In this document: positions 44,262-54,066 of the stretch, piece after piece | Numbering within the stretch: the first letter of the stretch is position 1 | Layout: each line of letters starts with the position of its first letter | Source of the DNA: Candidatus Saccharimonadota bacterium | GTDB taxonomy: Bacteria; Patescibacteriota; Saccharimonadia; Saccharimonadales; Saccharimonadaceae | Assembly (NCBI GenBank): GCA_017545525.1 | Contig: JAFWMT010000002.1 | Location: forward strand, 84,215 to 148,214 | Direction: 5' to 3' | DNA length: 64,000 nucleotides | Translations under genes and position numbers: made by a program | The notes under the pieces: generated by a model | The model's database searches: none | Told to the model about the DNA's origin: nothing | The model's input: only the letters and a program-made list of their open reading frames with translations

Positions 44262-45743
44262 CTATTCCAACACTTCAATCTGGCTCAAATCATCCACTTG
44301 AATTTCGTAATAGTGTCGCTTTTCGTAATACGTAATCGTTCCGCGTACTCGAATTTTCTTGTTTGCGTAGCGTTCTTTTGCTTCTTCGAACGTGATAATC
44401 CCGCTATTCTTCCAAATAATCGCCGTAAAGTCAGTATTTTCAAAATGATTCAAATAAATCGCAGTTTTCCATTCCGCTACATCGCCAGCTACATATTCAA
44501 CACAAACGTTTTTGATATTTTGATATTCCACTAGTTCATCTAGCCCCACACATACCTTCCCCGCTTTTTTATCTTCAATTAAAGCCTGTTCCGCCTGCTC
44601 TCGTTCCTCGCGTTTTTCTTCGCTCGCTCGGTTCATTTTCGTAATCCCATCTACTAACAAAATAATTGCGCCGATAAATAGAATCATTAAGAAAATTCCA
44701 CCAAAAATGCTTTTTCGTCGCTCCGTCTTGAGATTTTTTTCATAATCTAACTCAGCTGCATGCGCCTTCGCCTGTTCCTGTAGAGCTTTTTGGCGTTCGG
44801 TATTATTATTTAACTTTGCCTGTTTCGTTTTTTCCATTTCCTGCTTTGTTTTCTCAACCGCAGTGTCATATTCTGCCATCGTTTTTTCATAGGCCTTATC
44901 CTTTGCTTCAAAATCCGCCTGCGCTTCTTCCAATTCTTCTTCCTTCTCTTTTAACCTCACCTCTTTTTCTCGCATCAACTTCAATCCTTCTTCAATCGAC
45001 TCGCCTTTTTCTCGTAATGCCTTATTTTTCTCCAGCTGCTCTTCATACGCAGACTTATATTCGTCCCTTTCCGATTCGAGCTCCTCAACCTTCTGGTTTG
45101 CTTCCGCTACTTCTTCATATTTAGAAGGATCAATCAGCGGAACATTGTCTAAATATGGCTCAGATTCAAAGTATTCCTCACGCATTGCTTCAAAATCATT
45201 CTTCTCATCAGAACGTACGTCAATCATATCGTAAACCGCATTACCAAAACTATACTTATTGGCAATCATAAACCACGGTTCATCTACGCCAGGAATTTCA
45301 CCATTAATTTTCACCTCACCTTGAAAAACTACTAAACAACCTATTCCTCCAGCATCTTCATTTAATCGTCCTCCAACCAGTTGTTCTAATTTCCTACGTT
45401 GCTTTTTTAATTGAACGTACGGATTCGCATTATTAACGCTTCCTCCCCCAACGACTTTCCCATTACTCGTCGTCCATTTCCCTGATTCAAAATTATCTGC
45501 ACCTGGTAAATTAACCGTAACGTTATTCCAGTCTTTAAAATCTATTATTAACACTCGGTTTTTAGTAATTAAAACACAATCCGGGTAAAGACTATCGCCA
45601 TCCGGTACATCGCCAAACCCAACTAAAACACCATCAAAACCCTGCTGCTCAAAAAAAGATTTCAACGTTGCTTGAAACATTCGGAAAAACGTATTTTCAT
45701 ATTGTCTGCTCGCAAGATGAAATTTATAAACATTTAGTCCCAT
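44262..45743 (-). CDS. NERD-domain protein with coiled coil, transmembrane helix and OB-like domain
   Basis: 493 aa. Residues ~20-170 are a NERD-like nuclease fold (FDGVLVGFGDVPDGDSLYPD, CVLITKNRVLIIDFKDW; Asp and the D-x-K pattern like restriction-type nucleases). Residues ~205-340 are a long Glu/Lys-rich coiled coil, then one transmembrane helix (~350-372), a short second coiled coil and a C-terminal beta barrel (~420-493; ITYYEKRHYYEIQVDDLSQI) that resembles an OB-fold for nucleic acids. Membrane-tethered DNA processing is a plausible inference. TATAAT lies 6 nt before ATG 45743. Confidence 0.78.
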   Translation of the reverse strand: MGLNVYKFHLASRQYENTFFRMFQATLKSFFEQQGFDGVLVGFGDVPDGDSLYPDCVLITKNRVLIIDFKDWNNVTVNLPGADNFESGKWTTSNGKVVGGGSVNNANPYVQLKKQRRKLEQLVGGRLNEDAGGIGCLVVFQGEVKINGEIPGVDEPWFMIANKYSFGNAVYDMIDVRSDEKNDFEAMREEYFESEPYLDNVPLIDPSKYEEVAEANQKVEELESERDEYKSAYEEQLEKNKALREKGESIEEGLKLMREKEVRLKEKEEELEEAQADFEAKDKAYEKTMAEYDTAVEKTKQEMEKTKQAKLNNNTERQKALQEQAKAHAAELDYEKNLKTERRKSIFGGIFLMILFIGAIILLVDGITKMNRASEEKREEREQAEQALIEDKKAGKVCVGLDELVEYQNIKNVCVEYVAGDVAEWKTAIYLNHFENTDFTAIIWKNSGIITFEEAKERYANKKIRVRGTITYYEKRHYYEIQVDDLSQIEVLE

Positions 45744-45779
45744 AAAAACATTATATCATTAAAAAACATAAGCAAATAG

Positions 45780-48700
45780 CTATTCGCTTCTTAGCGCTTC
45801 GACCGGATCTTTTTTCGACGCCGCTCGCGCCGGAATTAGCCCGCCAATTAAAGTTAGAACAATCGAAAGTAAAATCAAGAATCCTGCCATCCTCGGGTCG
45901 AGTGTCGCTGAAAGTGGAATTTCTCCCGTATAATGATGTAATACTAAATTAATCGGCGGAATTAGAAGATACGAAATCACCACTCCAAAAATTCCCGACA
46001 GCAGCCCAATCATAAACGTTTCCGCATTAAAGATTGACGAAATATTATGTTTCGACGCTCCGATCGCCCTTAAAATCCCAATCTCCTTCGTCCGCTCATA
46101 AACCGAAATATATGTAATTACGCCAATCATAATTGACGATACTACCAGTGAAATTGAGACAAACGCAATTAAAACATATGACACTGCGTCAACAATCGTT
46201 TTCACTGACGACATTAACACGCCCGTTGCATCCGTGTAGTCAATCACCTTATCATTTTTCCCAGTTTCTCGCATCAGCTCATTATAATCGTCCAGAAATT
46301 CTATAAAATGCTCCTTCCCATCGAAACTTGAGAAATAAAACGACAGTTGAGTCGGGTCTTCTAAATCTTGGTAACCTAGCGCCGACAAGTTCGTTGCCAG
46401 CGTTGTCTTTTTCTTCGCAAACATCGCTGTTACTACTCGCGACAATTCATCTTCCGAAAAGTTTAATTTAAATGCGCCGATAATGGCGTCTTGGTCAACC
46501 TTAAACGCCGTCGCGAAACTATTCGTAAGATAAGACGCGAGACCGCCCACTTTTGTTAAAATCTCTTTTTTCATCGTCACTTCCGTAATTGCGACCGAAA
46601 GAGCTTCCAAAGCACTTTCTACCGGCGTCGCTTTAAGGTATTGTTCGATTACTGGGTTAAAAATCAAATCTACTATCGGTATCGGCATCGTCTCGGCATC
46701 AAATGGTATACTTTGTTTTTCCATCGCTGCCCCGAATCCAGTTGCATACGCCGATAATAATCCTTTCAAAAGCCCTGCAAAAGTTGTCTTAAAAGTCTCT
46801 GCCGGAATTGAATATTTCGCTTCTAAATCGTTAAAACCTTCATCTGCTAAAAAATCCTCAACTTTTGTATCAATCTCTGCCTTCAAAAACGTTCCCGAGC
46901 CATCTAACCCCGCAATTTCTAACTTCAGCTTACTTGCTAAATCCTTAAACCGTTCGATTAACTCATCTTTTACCGGCGAAATATCCGCTGTAATATCATT
47001 CGAAATCTCCTGAATATATTCTGTCGTTTTCGCACTAATTGCATTTTTATCAATGTCCGTCCCAAACGCCTGCGCTAACTTCGCCTCATCAATCGAGACC
47101 AGATCCGAAAATTCGAAATTAAAATTGTTTTCTTCCTCACTAAACTTCGTATTCGAAAAAATATCTACTTCCGGATTTGCCAACTGCTTTTTCACAATCT
47201 CAGTCTTTGCCGACTTTTCAATAATATGTGTCACGAGCGACGGTAAATACGCAATCCCGCTTTTTGCCGACAACATTTCCGAGTTCATCACCACCACACC
47301 CGTAATTTTCAATTTTTCCGACTCACTATAAAGATTTTCCATGTATTCCTCATCTCCCGTCATATCTTCATAAACATCATACTTACTATTAAATTTATAC
47401 GTCCACGTTGCCGGCACCAAACGCAAATCAACTCCCATCAAATCCTCATAACTCAATTCTAACGGCGGGTTATTTATCTCTACATTTTCCCCGCTCATAA
47501 TTTTCGACACAATTTTATTTAACCCATCCGTATCATGTAACCCAAGCGAATAAGTAATTAATTCCGAGACCTCGCCTTTATTGCTTAAAACTACAGCAAG
47601 TTCATTATAATTTTCCGGATATCGTCCCGCTAAAAGTTCAGTATCATTTTTCAAGTTTTCTAGTTCATATTGCTGAAAAACCGAAGTCATCGAAGAATAA
47701 TTTCGAAGCAGAGACGACTCCCCCACTAGCGACGTAAATAACTTACTCGGATTCATCTTCGCTACCGTCCCCGTCGCATCGCGCGCATAAATTAACGGAT
47801 CAACATTATATTCCCATTCCATCAATTTAATATCATCTTCGACTTCCGCTTGATGTTTTTCCAGATAATTTCGAAAACTCACCAAATCATTATTTGAAAC
47901 CGTCCCAAGTGTCGAAGTTAAAAGTTGATTCTCTTTTAGTTTTCCATTATCTGCTCCGCCTTCAACATTCCCAGACAAACTCAGTAGTATCCCGGTCAAA
48001 TCCGCTGACTCTTTCATTAAAGCCAGAGGATATGAAGTTAAAGTATCTTCCTCAATTTTATCAATGTAATTCTGAAATCCAGTCGAAACTGCCGAAATTA
48101 ATGCAATACCGATAATCCCAATCGACCCCGCAATCGCCACCAAAATCGTCCGTGCCTTTTTCGTCAACAAATTCCGCATCGATAGCTGGCTCGCCGTTAA
48201 AAACGACATCTTCGTCTTTTTCGATTTTTTCTCCGCCTCCACTAGCGCCAAATCCGTCTTCACCTTTCCATCATACGGATTCGAATCCGAAGTAATCTCT
48301 CCGTCCTTTAACGTAATAATTCTAGTTGCATACTTCTCCGCTAATTCCGGATTATGTGTCACCATAATTACTAACTTCTTCTCAGAAATCTTTTTCAGAA
48401 TATCTACTACCTGTAAAGATGTTTCCGAGTCTAACGCTCCTGTCGGCTCATCCGCTAGTAAAATATCCGGATCATTCACCAGCGCCCGCGCAATCGCCAC
48501 CCTCTGCATCTGCCCGCCCGAAAGTTGCGATGGCAATTTATCCAAATGCTCTTCTAGCCCAACTTCCTTCAGCGCCTTTTTCGCCCGCCTAATCGACTCA
48601 CGTTTTGAAATACCCGACAAAGTTAAAGCCAGTTTGACATTTTGCAAAACAGTTTGGTGCGGGATTAAATTATAATTCTGAAATACAAACCCAATCCGAT

Positions 48701-48947
48701 GGTTTCGATACGCATCCCAGTCCTTATCCCGAAACTTTTTTGTTGTTTTTTCATTTATAATCAAATCTCCCGCCGTATATTTATCTAGCCCGCCGATAAT
48801 ATTTAGTAAAGTCGTCTTTCCTGAACCCGAAGGACCCAGTATCGCCGCAAATTCCGAGGTCCGAAAATTAATCGACACCTTATTTAAAACGGTTCGTCGA
48901 ATTCCACCGGTTTCATAAACCTTCGTGATACCCCGTAACTCTAACAT
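45780..48947 (-). CDS. MacB-like ABC transporter, ATPase fused to FtsX-type permease, 1055 aa
   Basis: Residues 1-225: ATPase, Walker A GPSGSGKTT, Q-loop FQNYNLIP, signature LSGGQMQRV, Walker B ILLADEPTGALDS, H-loop VTHNPE. One helix near 275, then a very large extracellular domain (~295-900) with helical parts, and three C-terminal helices with the FtsX/MacB permease end (RTKEIGILRAIGASKHNI, GGLIPARAASKKDPVEALRSE). Such mechanotransmission transporters export peptides or sense antimicrobials with two-component systems. It lies directly downstream of a regulated 21-bp repeat array and of an HK/RR pair on the same strand. Confidence 0.9.
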   Translation of the reverse strand: MLELRGITKVYETGGIRRTVLNKVSINFRTSEFAAILGPSGSGKTTLLNIIGGLDKYTAGDLIINEKTTKKFRDKDWDAYRNHRIGFVFQNYNLIPHQTVLQNVKLALTLSGISKRESIRRAKKALKEVGLEEHLDKLPSQLSGGQMQRVAIARALVNDPDILLADEPTGALDSETSLQVVDILKKISEKKLVIMVTHNPELAEKYATRIITLKDGEITSDSNPYDGKVKTDLALVEAEKKSKKTKMSFLTASQLSMRNLLTKKARTILVAIAGSIGIIGIALISAVSTGFQNYIDKIEEDTLTSYPLALMKESADLTGILLSLSGNVEGGADNGKLKENQLLTSTLGTVSNNDLVSFRNYLEKHQAEVEDDIKLMEWEYNVDPLIYARDATGTVAKMNPSKLFTSLVGESSLLRNYSSMTSVFQQYELENLKNDTELLAGRYPENYNELAVVLSNKGEVSELITYSLGLHDTDGLNKIVSKIMSGENVEINNPPLELSYEDLMGVDLRLVPATWTYKFNSKYDVYEDMTGDEEYMENLYSESEKLKITGVVVMNSEMLSAKSGIAYLPSLVTHIIEKSAKTEIVKKQLANPEVDIFSNTKFSEEENNFNFEFSDLVSIDEAKLAQAFGTDIDKNAISAKTTEYIQEISNDITADISPVKDELIERFKDLASKLKLEIAGLDGSGTFLKAEIDTKVEDFLADEGFNDLEAKYSIPAETFKTTFAGLLKGLLSAYATGFGAAMEKQSIPFDAETMPIPIVDLIFNPVIEQYLKATPVESALEALSVAITEVTMKKEILTKVGGLASYLTNSFATAFKVDQDAIIGAFKLNFSEDELSRVVTAMFAKKKTTLATNLSALGYQDLEDPTQLSFYFSSFDGKEHFIEFLDDYNELMRETGKNDKVIDYTDATGVLMSSVKTIVDAVSYVLIAFVSISLVVSSIMIGVITYISVYERTKEIGILRAIGASKHNISSIFNAETFMIGLLSGIFGVVISYLLIPPINLVLHHYTGEIPLSATLDPRMAGFLILLSIVLTLIGGLIPARAASKKDPVEALRSE

Positions 48948-48961
48948 CTACTATAATTTTA

Positions 48962-49080
48962 CCATAAACTATATTTTTAGAACATAAAACTATAATTCAA
49001 AAACATAAAACTATGATTTAGAAACTAAGAACTATGTTTCAAAAACTTAATACTATGTTTTAAAATCATAGTTTTAAAAT
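48962..49080. promoter_or_regulatory. Array of five 21-bp-phased repeats before the ABC transporter
   Basis: ACTAT(A/G) occurs at 48968, 48989, 49010, 49031 and 49052, spaced exactly 21 bp, each followed by an A/T tract such as TTTCAAAAA. An inverted copy CATAGT lies at 49067. The array lies between the kinase gene end and the transporter's -10 (TAAAAT 48961-48956). Two helical turns per repeat fits binding by an OmpR-type response regulator such as the one encoded next door. Confidence 0.6.
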
Positions 49081-50000
49081 TTTAATTTAAAACTAGTTAG
49101 GCCGTTTTTCGATTCTGCTGTTAAATCCCAGCCATTACGCATCGCTACTGTCTTTGCAATCGAAAGCCCTAGCCCCACTCCCTCAGACGATTTATCCGCC
49201 TGGTAAAATCTTTCAAAAATATGCACCAAATCTTTGTCAGAAATCATAACCCCATCATTACTAACCGTTAATTCATGATTCGTCAAACTTAACCCAACCT
49301 TTTTATCGCAATATTTAATTGCATTATCCATCAAAATTCCTAAAATTTGCGTAAAATCACTCGCCGAGATTTTATTTTTTCCATGCACATCAATTTCTTT
49401 CTTAAATTTCAAATTCGCCATTCTCGACTCAAAACTCTTTAAATCATCTTCAACCAACTTCCCTAAGTCAACCTCATCTAAAGCACTTTTCTCCATTAAA
49501 TCCGTACGCGCAAGCGTCAGTAATTCATTGTTAAGCTCAGTCAGTTTAATTGTTTCCTTTTCAACATTCGAAATCCATTTATTCCCTTTTATGTCCGCTG
49601 CTTCGAGATTCGCTGAAATTGCTGCCAGCGGCGTTTTAATTTCATGCGAAGCGTTGGCGATAAATACTTTTTGCGCTTCATAAGCCTCTCGTACCGGCTT
49701 AATCGCTTCCTCCGCTAAAAAGTACGAAATAAATGCTACGACCAGTTCAATCGCCACGCCCGAAACGATTAACATCATCAATAAATCTCTCGCCGCCGCT
49801 TGTTTCTCATTTTTAATTGTAATATTAATCACATTTTCGAAATCTTCCGAATAAAACTCTAATCTATTTTCCGGCAACGGCGGGCGCTGATTCGCTGAAT
49901 TCGTAGCGAATAAATAAATCGCCGTAAAAACTATAACAATTACAACTGAAGTAATACCGAGATTAATTAGAATTAGACGATTTCTTAATTTTTTGAACAT
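49074..50000 (-). CDS. Sensor histidine kinase
   Basis: 308 aa. Two transmembrane helices (~10-33 and ~75-97) enclose a short 40-residue outer loop. H-box: NASHEIKTPLAAI; N-box: LMDNAIKYC; G boxes: GVGLGLSIAK. No HAMP domain is clear. It overlaps the response regulator gene by 16 nt. The short loop suggests the kinase senses through the membrane or through the MacB-like transporter, as in BceS-type systems. Confidence 0.9.
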   Translation of the reverse strand: MFKKLRNRLILINLGITSVVIVIVFTAIYLFATNSANQRPPLPENRLEFYSEDFENVINITIKNEKQAAARDLLMMLIVSGVAIELVVAFISYFLAEEAIKPVREAYEAQKVFIANASHEIKTPLAAISANLEAADIKGNKWISNVEKETIKLTELNNELLTLARTDLMEKSALDEVDLGKLVEDDLKSFESRMANLKFKKEIDVHGKNKISASDFTQILGILMDNAIKYCDKKVGLSLTNHELTVSNDGVMISDKDLVHIFERFYQADKSSEGVGLGLSIAKTVAMRNGWDLTAESKNGLTSFKLKF

Positions 50001-50647
50001 AATTTATAACCCAAATTCCGAATTGTTTTAATTTCCACTTTCGCATGCAAAGTTTTTAGTTTCTTACGAAGATACGAAACGTAAACCTCAACATAATTTT
50101 CTTCAAACTCGTTTTCCGCACCCCAAACGTGCGCGAGAATTTGTTCTTTAGTAATCGCCGAACCAGGATTTTTAATTAGCATTTCAAAAATCCCCGCTTC
50201 TTTGTCGGTCAGTTCTACGCCATTTAAAGTTCGGTTTGTTAAATCTAATTCTAGATCTTCAAAATTCAAAGTCTTTGCCTCGACTAACGCCGGTCTTCTG
50301 ACTAAAGCCTTTAGTCTTGCAATTAGTTCCGCCGTCTTAAACGGTTTTGCTAAATAATCGTCTGCCCCGTAGTCTAAACCTTTAATTTTATCCTCGACTT
50401 CATTCAAAGCCGAAAGCATAATCACTGGCGTTTTTACTCCGCGATTTCTCACCGCTTTTAGAATATCTAACCCAGACATTTTCGGCAACATGATATCAAG
50501 TACAATTACGTCATAATTAGGTTTTAGCGCGAGCTCTAAGCCTTTTTCGCCATCCTCGGCATGGTCTACATTAATTTTTTCTTTCTTAAGTAAGTGTATC
50601 ACCGCTTCGGCTAAAAATTTTTCATCTTCAACATATAATATTCTCAT
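49985..50647 (-). CDS. OmpR/PhoB-family response regulator
   Basis: 220 aa. Receiver domain with phosphoacceptor in YDVIVLDIMLPKMSG, the Thr/Ser in VIMLSALN and the Lys in DDYLAKPF; C-terminal winged helix (LTDKEAGIFEMLIKNPGSAITKEQIL, EVYVSYLRKKLK, IRNLGYKL). TATAAT lies 6 nt before ATG 50647. Predicted to bind the 21-bp repeats upstream of the transporter gene. Confidence 0.94.
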   Translation of the reverse strand: MRILYVEDEKFLAEAVIHLLKKEKINVDHAEDGEKGLELALKPNYDVIVLDIMLPKMSGLDILKAVRNRGVKTPVIMLSALNEVEDKIKGLDYGADDYLAKPFKTAELIARLKALVRRPALVEAKTLNFEDLELDLTNRTLNGVELTDKEAGIFEMLIKNPGSAITKEQILAHVWGAENEFEENYVEVYVSYLRKKLKTLHAKVEIKTIRNLGYKLCSKN

Positions 50648-50692
50648 ACCATTATTATATTATAGAAAAATTAATTCTAACTTAAAAAAACA

Positions 50693-50721
50693 TTGCATTT
50701 TTTATATATAATAGTTACAAT
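50693..50721 (+). promoter_or_regulatory. Promoter of surface protein paralog B, leaderless
   Basis: TTGCAT (50693-50698), 17-bp spacer, TACAAT (50716-50721), then 6 nt ATAACC and ATG 50728. Shares ATAACC and the start context with the promoter at 42260-42287. Confidence 0.65.
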
Positions 50722-50727
50722 ATAACC

Positions 50728-52611
50728 ATGAGTACAAAGGAGCTATGTTTACCATTAGTCTTGGCTGGTCTAACTTCTTTTTCTTTTCTATATCTTTCTA
50801 GTTCCGTTGCTTCAGCCTCTGATGATTCTTTCACTGATACCGTCGCTATCGGCGTGCCAATGGCCTGTAACATGACTGGTTCTGGTATGAACTCGCATAC
50901 TGCTACGATAGATAGCGGTACTTATGAAGAAAATATTGGTACTACTACTATTACAACTGTCTGTAATGATGCTAACGGATATGCTATCTATGCCATTGGT
51001 TATACAGGCGAAGTCTATGGTACTACTACTTTGGCGGGAGCAAGCGGTAGTTCATCTATTGCTACAGGAACCGCTACAAGTGGTTCTACTTCTAACTGGG
51101 CTATGAAGCTAACTAAAGTCACTAATACTAATCAAAGCTATCTACCAGCTAATTTGACCATAGAAAATTCCTTTGGCAGTTATCATAGTGTTCCGTCTAT
51201 TCTTACCAAAGTAGCTTCTTATTCTTCTACTACTGATACTAGCCTAGGCTCTAAACTAGAAACTACTTATCGAGTCTTTATTTCTTCTACCCAAGCTTCC
51301 GACACTTATAGCGGAAAAGTAAAATACGTTCTAGTACATCCAGCCAATGCTTCTGCGCCGATTATGCCTTTAGCTGAAAATCTCTGCCCAGCCAATAAGA
51401 TTTGTTATGCGCCTAATGCTAGCGATATTGTAGGCTCTATGGATTCTATTGGCTCTACTAAGATTACTTCTTCGCCTACGGCTGGGACGCAACCTGCTTA
51501 TAGCAATAGTAACTATTATTTATATCCTTCCAACTATTCTAGAGCCGGTTATGGCTTCGCTGGCTGGTCTACAGATTTTAATGCTACTAACACTAGTACT
51601 ATTTATGGGCCCAGCGAATACATTACTACTGGCAGCATCTCTTCTCATGGCATGATCCTCTACCCTGTTTGGGTTGCTTCTACTGGTATGCTCCAAGGAT
51701 GGAATAGTTGCAACTCACTCACTACTGCATCAACCGCTACTAGACCAACTTTAGCTAGTGTAACTGCACTCACTGATGCTAGGGACGGCAATGTTTATGC
51801 CATAGCTAGACTAGCTGATGGCAAATGTTGGATGATCGAGAACTTAAGGCTAAATGCAGATGCTACTATAGGAGATATTAATAAGTCACTGGCTCAAGGC
51901 TACGGTTCTTATTCTGGTTCTGGTATTAATTATGGGAGCTTTATTGGACTAGCAGATTCAGAAAATGATTTTTCATCTGGTGCCGCAAATACTATTTATA
52001 GCACAGATGGCAGCACTATAATCAATGTTAATCCGACTAACAGCCCAGGAGATCGTATCCCTCGTTATAATAACGATAACATCAATAGGAGCCTAGCTGT
52101 TGGCTACGATAACAATTATCAATGGTATAGCTATGGCAACTATTATAACTGGGCAGCCGCCATTGCTAATACTAACTATTTTAATACAGACAATACATCA
52201 GCGACTACCACTTCTCTTTGTCCTACTGGTTGGAGATTGCCCCAAGGAGGAGATAAAACTAGAATAGAATCTAACAATGATAATGATTTCTGGACTCTAA
52301 TTGTGACTAATCTAAACGGTGGGACTAACCCCGCTAATTATAGTAGTTCAACTTATCCATATTATACTGGCACTACTGAAGCCACTCCTGTTTCTAAATT
52401 AGTAAAAGCGTTTCCAAATAATTTTATCTATTCTGGTCGTTATTCCAACTCTGCCGCTTCCAGTCGTAATTCGGGTGGCTTCTATCGGTCGTCAACAACA
52501 AGTGGTGGCAATACTTACTATTTACATTTCACCGGCTCCGAAGTCTATCCGGGAGCGAGTAGAGTCATAAAAATCTATGGCTTTTCCATTCGTTGTATAG
52601 CTGGGGCATAA
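50728..52611 (+). CDS. Surface protein with Fibrobacter-type C-type-lectin-like domain, paralog B, 627 aa
   Basis: Same architecture as the protein at 42294: signal peptide 1-30 (SSVASA), Thr/Ser-rich N domain (YAIYAIGYTGEVYG, SSTQASDTYSGK), a Flg_new-type repeat (YGFAGWSTDF ... LYPVWV) and an FSL domain (GKCWMIENLRL, CPTGWRLPQGG, FPNNFIYSG, GGFYRSS, FSIRCIAG). The C-terminal strand-loop region between YSG and SIRC differs strongly from paralog A while flanks are conserved. The Thr/Ser/Tyr/Asn content is very high. Confidence 0.85.
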   Translation: MSTKELCLPLVLAGLTSFSFLYLSSSVASASDDSFTDTVAIGVPMACNMTGSGMNSHTATIDSGTYEENIGTTTITTVCNDANGYAIYAIGYTGEVYGTTTLAGASGSSSIATGTATSGSTSNWAMKLTKVTNTNQSYLPANLTIENSFGSYHSVPSILTKVASYSSTTDTSLGSKLETTYRVFISSTQASDTYSGKVKYVLVHPANASAPIMPLAENLCPANKICYAPNASDIVGSMDSIGSTKITSSPTAGTQPAYSNSNYYLYPSNYSRAGYGFAGWSTDFNATNTSTIYGPSEYITTGSISSHGMILYPVWVASTGMLQGWNSCNSLTTASTATRPTLASVTALTDARDGNVYAIARLADGKCWMIENLRLNADATIGDINKSLAQGYGSYSGSGINYGSFIGLADSENDFSSGAANTIYSTDGSTIINVNPTNSPGDRIPRYNNDNINRSLAVGYDNNYQWYSYGNYYNWAAAIANTNYFNTDNTSATTTSLCPTGWRLPQGGDKTRIESNNDNDFWTLIVTNLNGGTNPANYSSSTYPYYTGTTEATPVSKLVKAFPNNFIYSGRYSNSAASSRNSGGFYRSSTTSGGNTYYLHFTGSEVYPGASRVIKIYGFSIRCIAGA

Positions 52612-52674
52612 TCAAATATCTCGAACTAGCTTTTTCTCAACATATTTTAAGTTTTCCGCTATAATATGATATAT

Positions 52675-53400
52675 ATGGACAATAAAGTTTTTGACCGCAT
52701 CGAAAAAAAGTATCTAATTACTAAGTCTGACAAGAAAAAACTTTTAACTGCGATTAAAAAAAATATGCACCAAGATAATTATCATAAGTCTGAAGTATTA
52801 AACATCTATTTCGATAACGATAATTATGACTTAATCACTCAGTCTATCGATTGGGCCGATTTTAAAGAAAAAATCCGCGCCCGCTCCTACGGCGGTTATA
52901 ATCGAGTTTTTATCGAGATTAAAACTAAAGTCCGCGGGAGAGACGTCAACGTCGGTTATAAACGTCGGGTTATGATTACGAAAAACGACTATGATGATTT
53001 AATTAATCAAAAGGCTTCCCTAGAAGAACTCGCAAAAAAATCCATCGAGACCGAAAACGACCTGCAAATTGCAAAAGAGGCGGATTATCTAATTAACCAA
53101 TTCGATTTAAAGCCAAAAATTTTAGTGATGTATGACCGCGAATCATATAAGGACGACAATGGTCTAAGAATTACTTTCGATGAAAATTTAAAGTATCGCA
53201 ACAAAAATTTAAGCTTTGAAAAAGGAAAACGTGATAAAATTTATTTTAAGAACAATCCTAATATTATTATGGAAGTAAAGGCAAACGGGGTAATGCCTCT
53301 CTGGCTAGTTAAACTAATGTCAGAATTGAAAATTTATCCACAGCGATTTAGTAAAATTGGCAATATTTATCAAAAAATAAGAAAGGAACAAAATGTTTAA
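52675..53400 (+). CDS. VTC-domain polyphosphate polymerase-like protein
   Basis: 241 aa. The VTC fold is visible: FDRIEKKYLIT at the N-terminus, VLNIYFDNDNYDL, KIRARSYG, VFIEIKTKVRGR, YKRRVMIT, MYDRESYKD and RITFDENL. Basic and acidic tunnel residues are present (Arg/Lys and Glu pairs). The yeast relative makes polyphosphate at the vacuole; bacterial ones occur next to DUF4956 and beta-helix proteins, as here. TATAAT at 52660-52665 supports ATG 52675 and not the ATG at 52666. Confidence 0.88.
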   Translation: MDNKVFDRIEKKYLITKSDKKKLLTAIKKNMHQDNYHKSEVLNIYFDNDNYDLITQSIDWADFKEKIRARSYGGYNRVFIEIKTKVRGRDVNVGYKRRVMITKNDYDDLINQKASLEELAKKSIETENDLQIAKEADYLINQFDLKPKILVMYDRESYKDDNGLRITFDENLKYRNKNLSFEKGKRDKIYFKNNPNIIMEVKANGVMPLWLVKLMSELKIYPQRFSKIGNIYQKIRKEQNV

Positions 53401-54064
53401 TACTATATTTGACACTACATCTACCGGCCTCGATATTACAACTGCCTTAATCTGCGCCGGCGTAGCGCTTTTACTTGGCATTCTGATCGCCGTTACTCAC
53501 ATGAAGACCTCCCAAACTACAAAAGGTTTTCTTACTACTCTCGCAGTGCTTCCGCTCCTCGTCATGGCCGTAATGATTATGATTAATGGCAATCTCGGTA
53601 CTTCTATCGCCATTCTCGGTGCTTTCTCGCTTATTCGCTTCCGTTCTATTCAGGGCCGAGCAAAAGAACTACTTTCTGTTTTCTTCGCCATGATGGTCGG
53701 CCTTGCTCTCGGTATGGGGCATGTCCTCTTCGCGGTAGTTATTTCTGTTATCGCCGTCATTGCGATTTTCTTCTTTAGCTTCACTCATTTCCTCGAACCA
53801 AACCAAAGCGAACGTATTCTCAAAATTGTTATCCCCGAAGATTTAGATTATGAAGATGTTTTCGCTGAAATCTTTAAAAAATATACTTCTCGCGCCCGTC
53901 TCATGAAAATGAAAACTATGAACATGGGCTCACTTTATAAATTAACTTATGATATTAAATTAAAGCACGGCGTCAAAGAAAAAGAATTCCTTGATGAAAT
54001 CCGTGTCAAAAATTGCAATTTGAAAGTCTTATTGTCTGAACCGGTCTGTGAAGAGGAGATTTAA
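53393..54064 (+). CDS. DUF4956 membrane protein
   Basis: 223 aa: four transmembrane helices in the first ~140 residues (TALICAGVALLLGILIAV, LAVLPLLVMAVMIMING, GAFSLIRFRSIQGRAKELLSVF is the family signature) and a ferredoxin-like cytosolic tail. The family is always close to VTC-domain genes. It overlaps the VTC gene by 8 nt with AAAGGAA in front. Role in polyphosphate handling unproven. Confidence 0.88.
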   Translation: MFNTIFDTTSTGLDITTALICAGVALLLGILIAVTHMKTSQTTKGFLTTLAVLPLLVMAVMIMINGNLGTSIAILGAFSLIRFRSIQGRAKELLSVFFAMMVGLALGMGHVLFAVVISVIAVIAIFFFSFTHFLEPNQSERILKIVIPEDLDYEDVFAEIFKKYTSRARLMKMKTMNMGSLYKLTYDIKLKHGVKEKEFLDEIRVKNCNLKVLLSEPVCEEEI

Positions 54065-54066
54065 CC

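Noticed and set aside
42294..52611. A diversity-generating retroelement in this window
   Set aside because: No reverse transcriptase and no second near-identical template repeat beside the lectin-like genes; kept only as a test for the rest of the genome.
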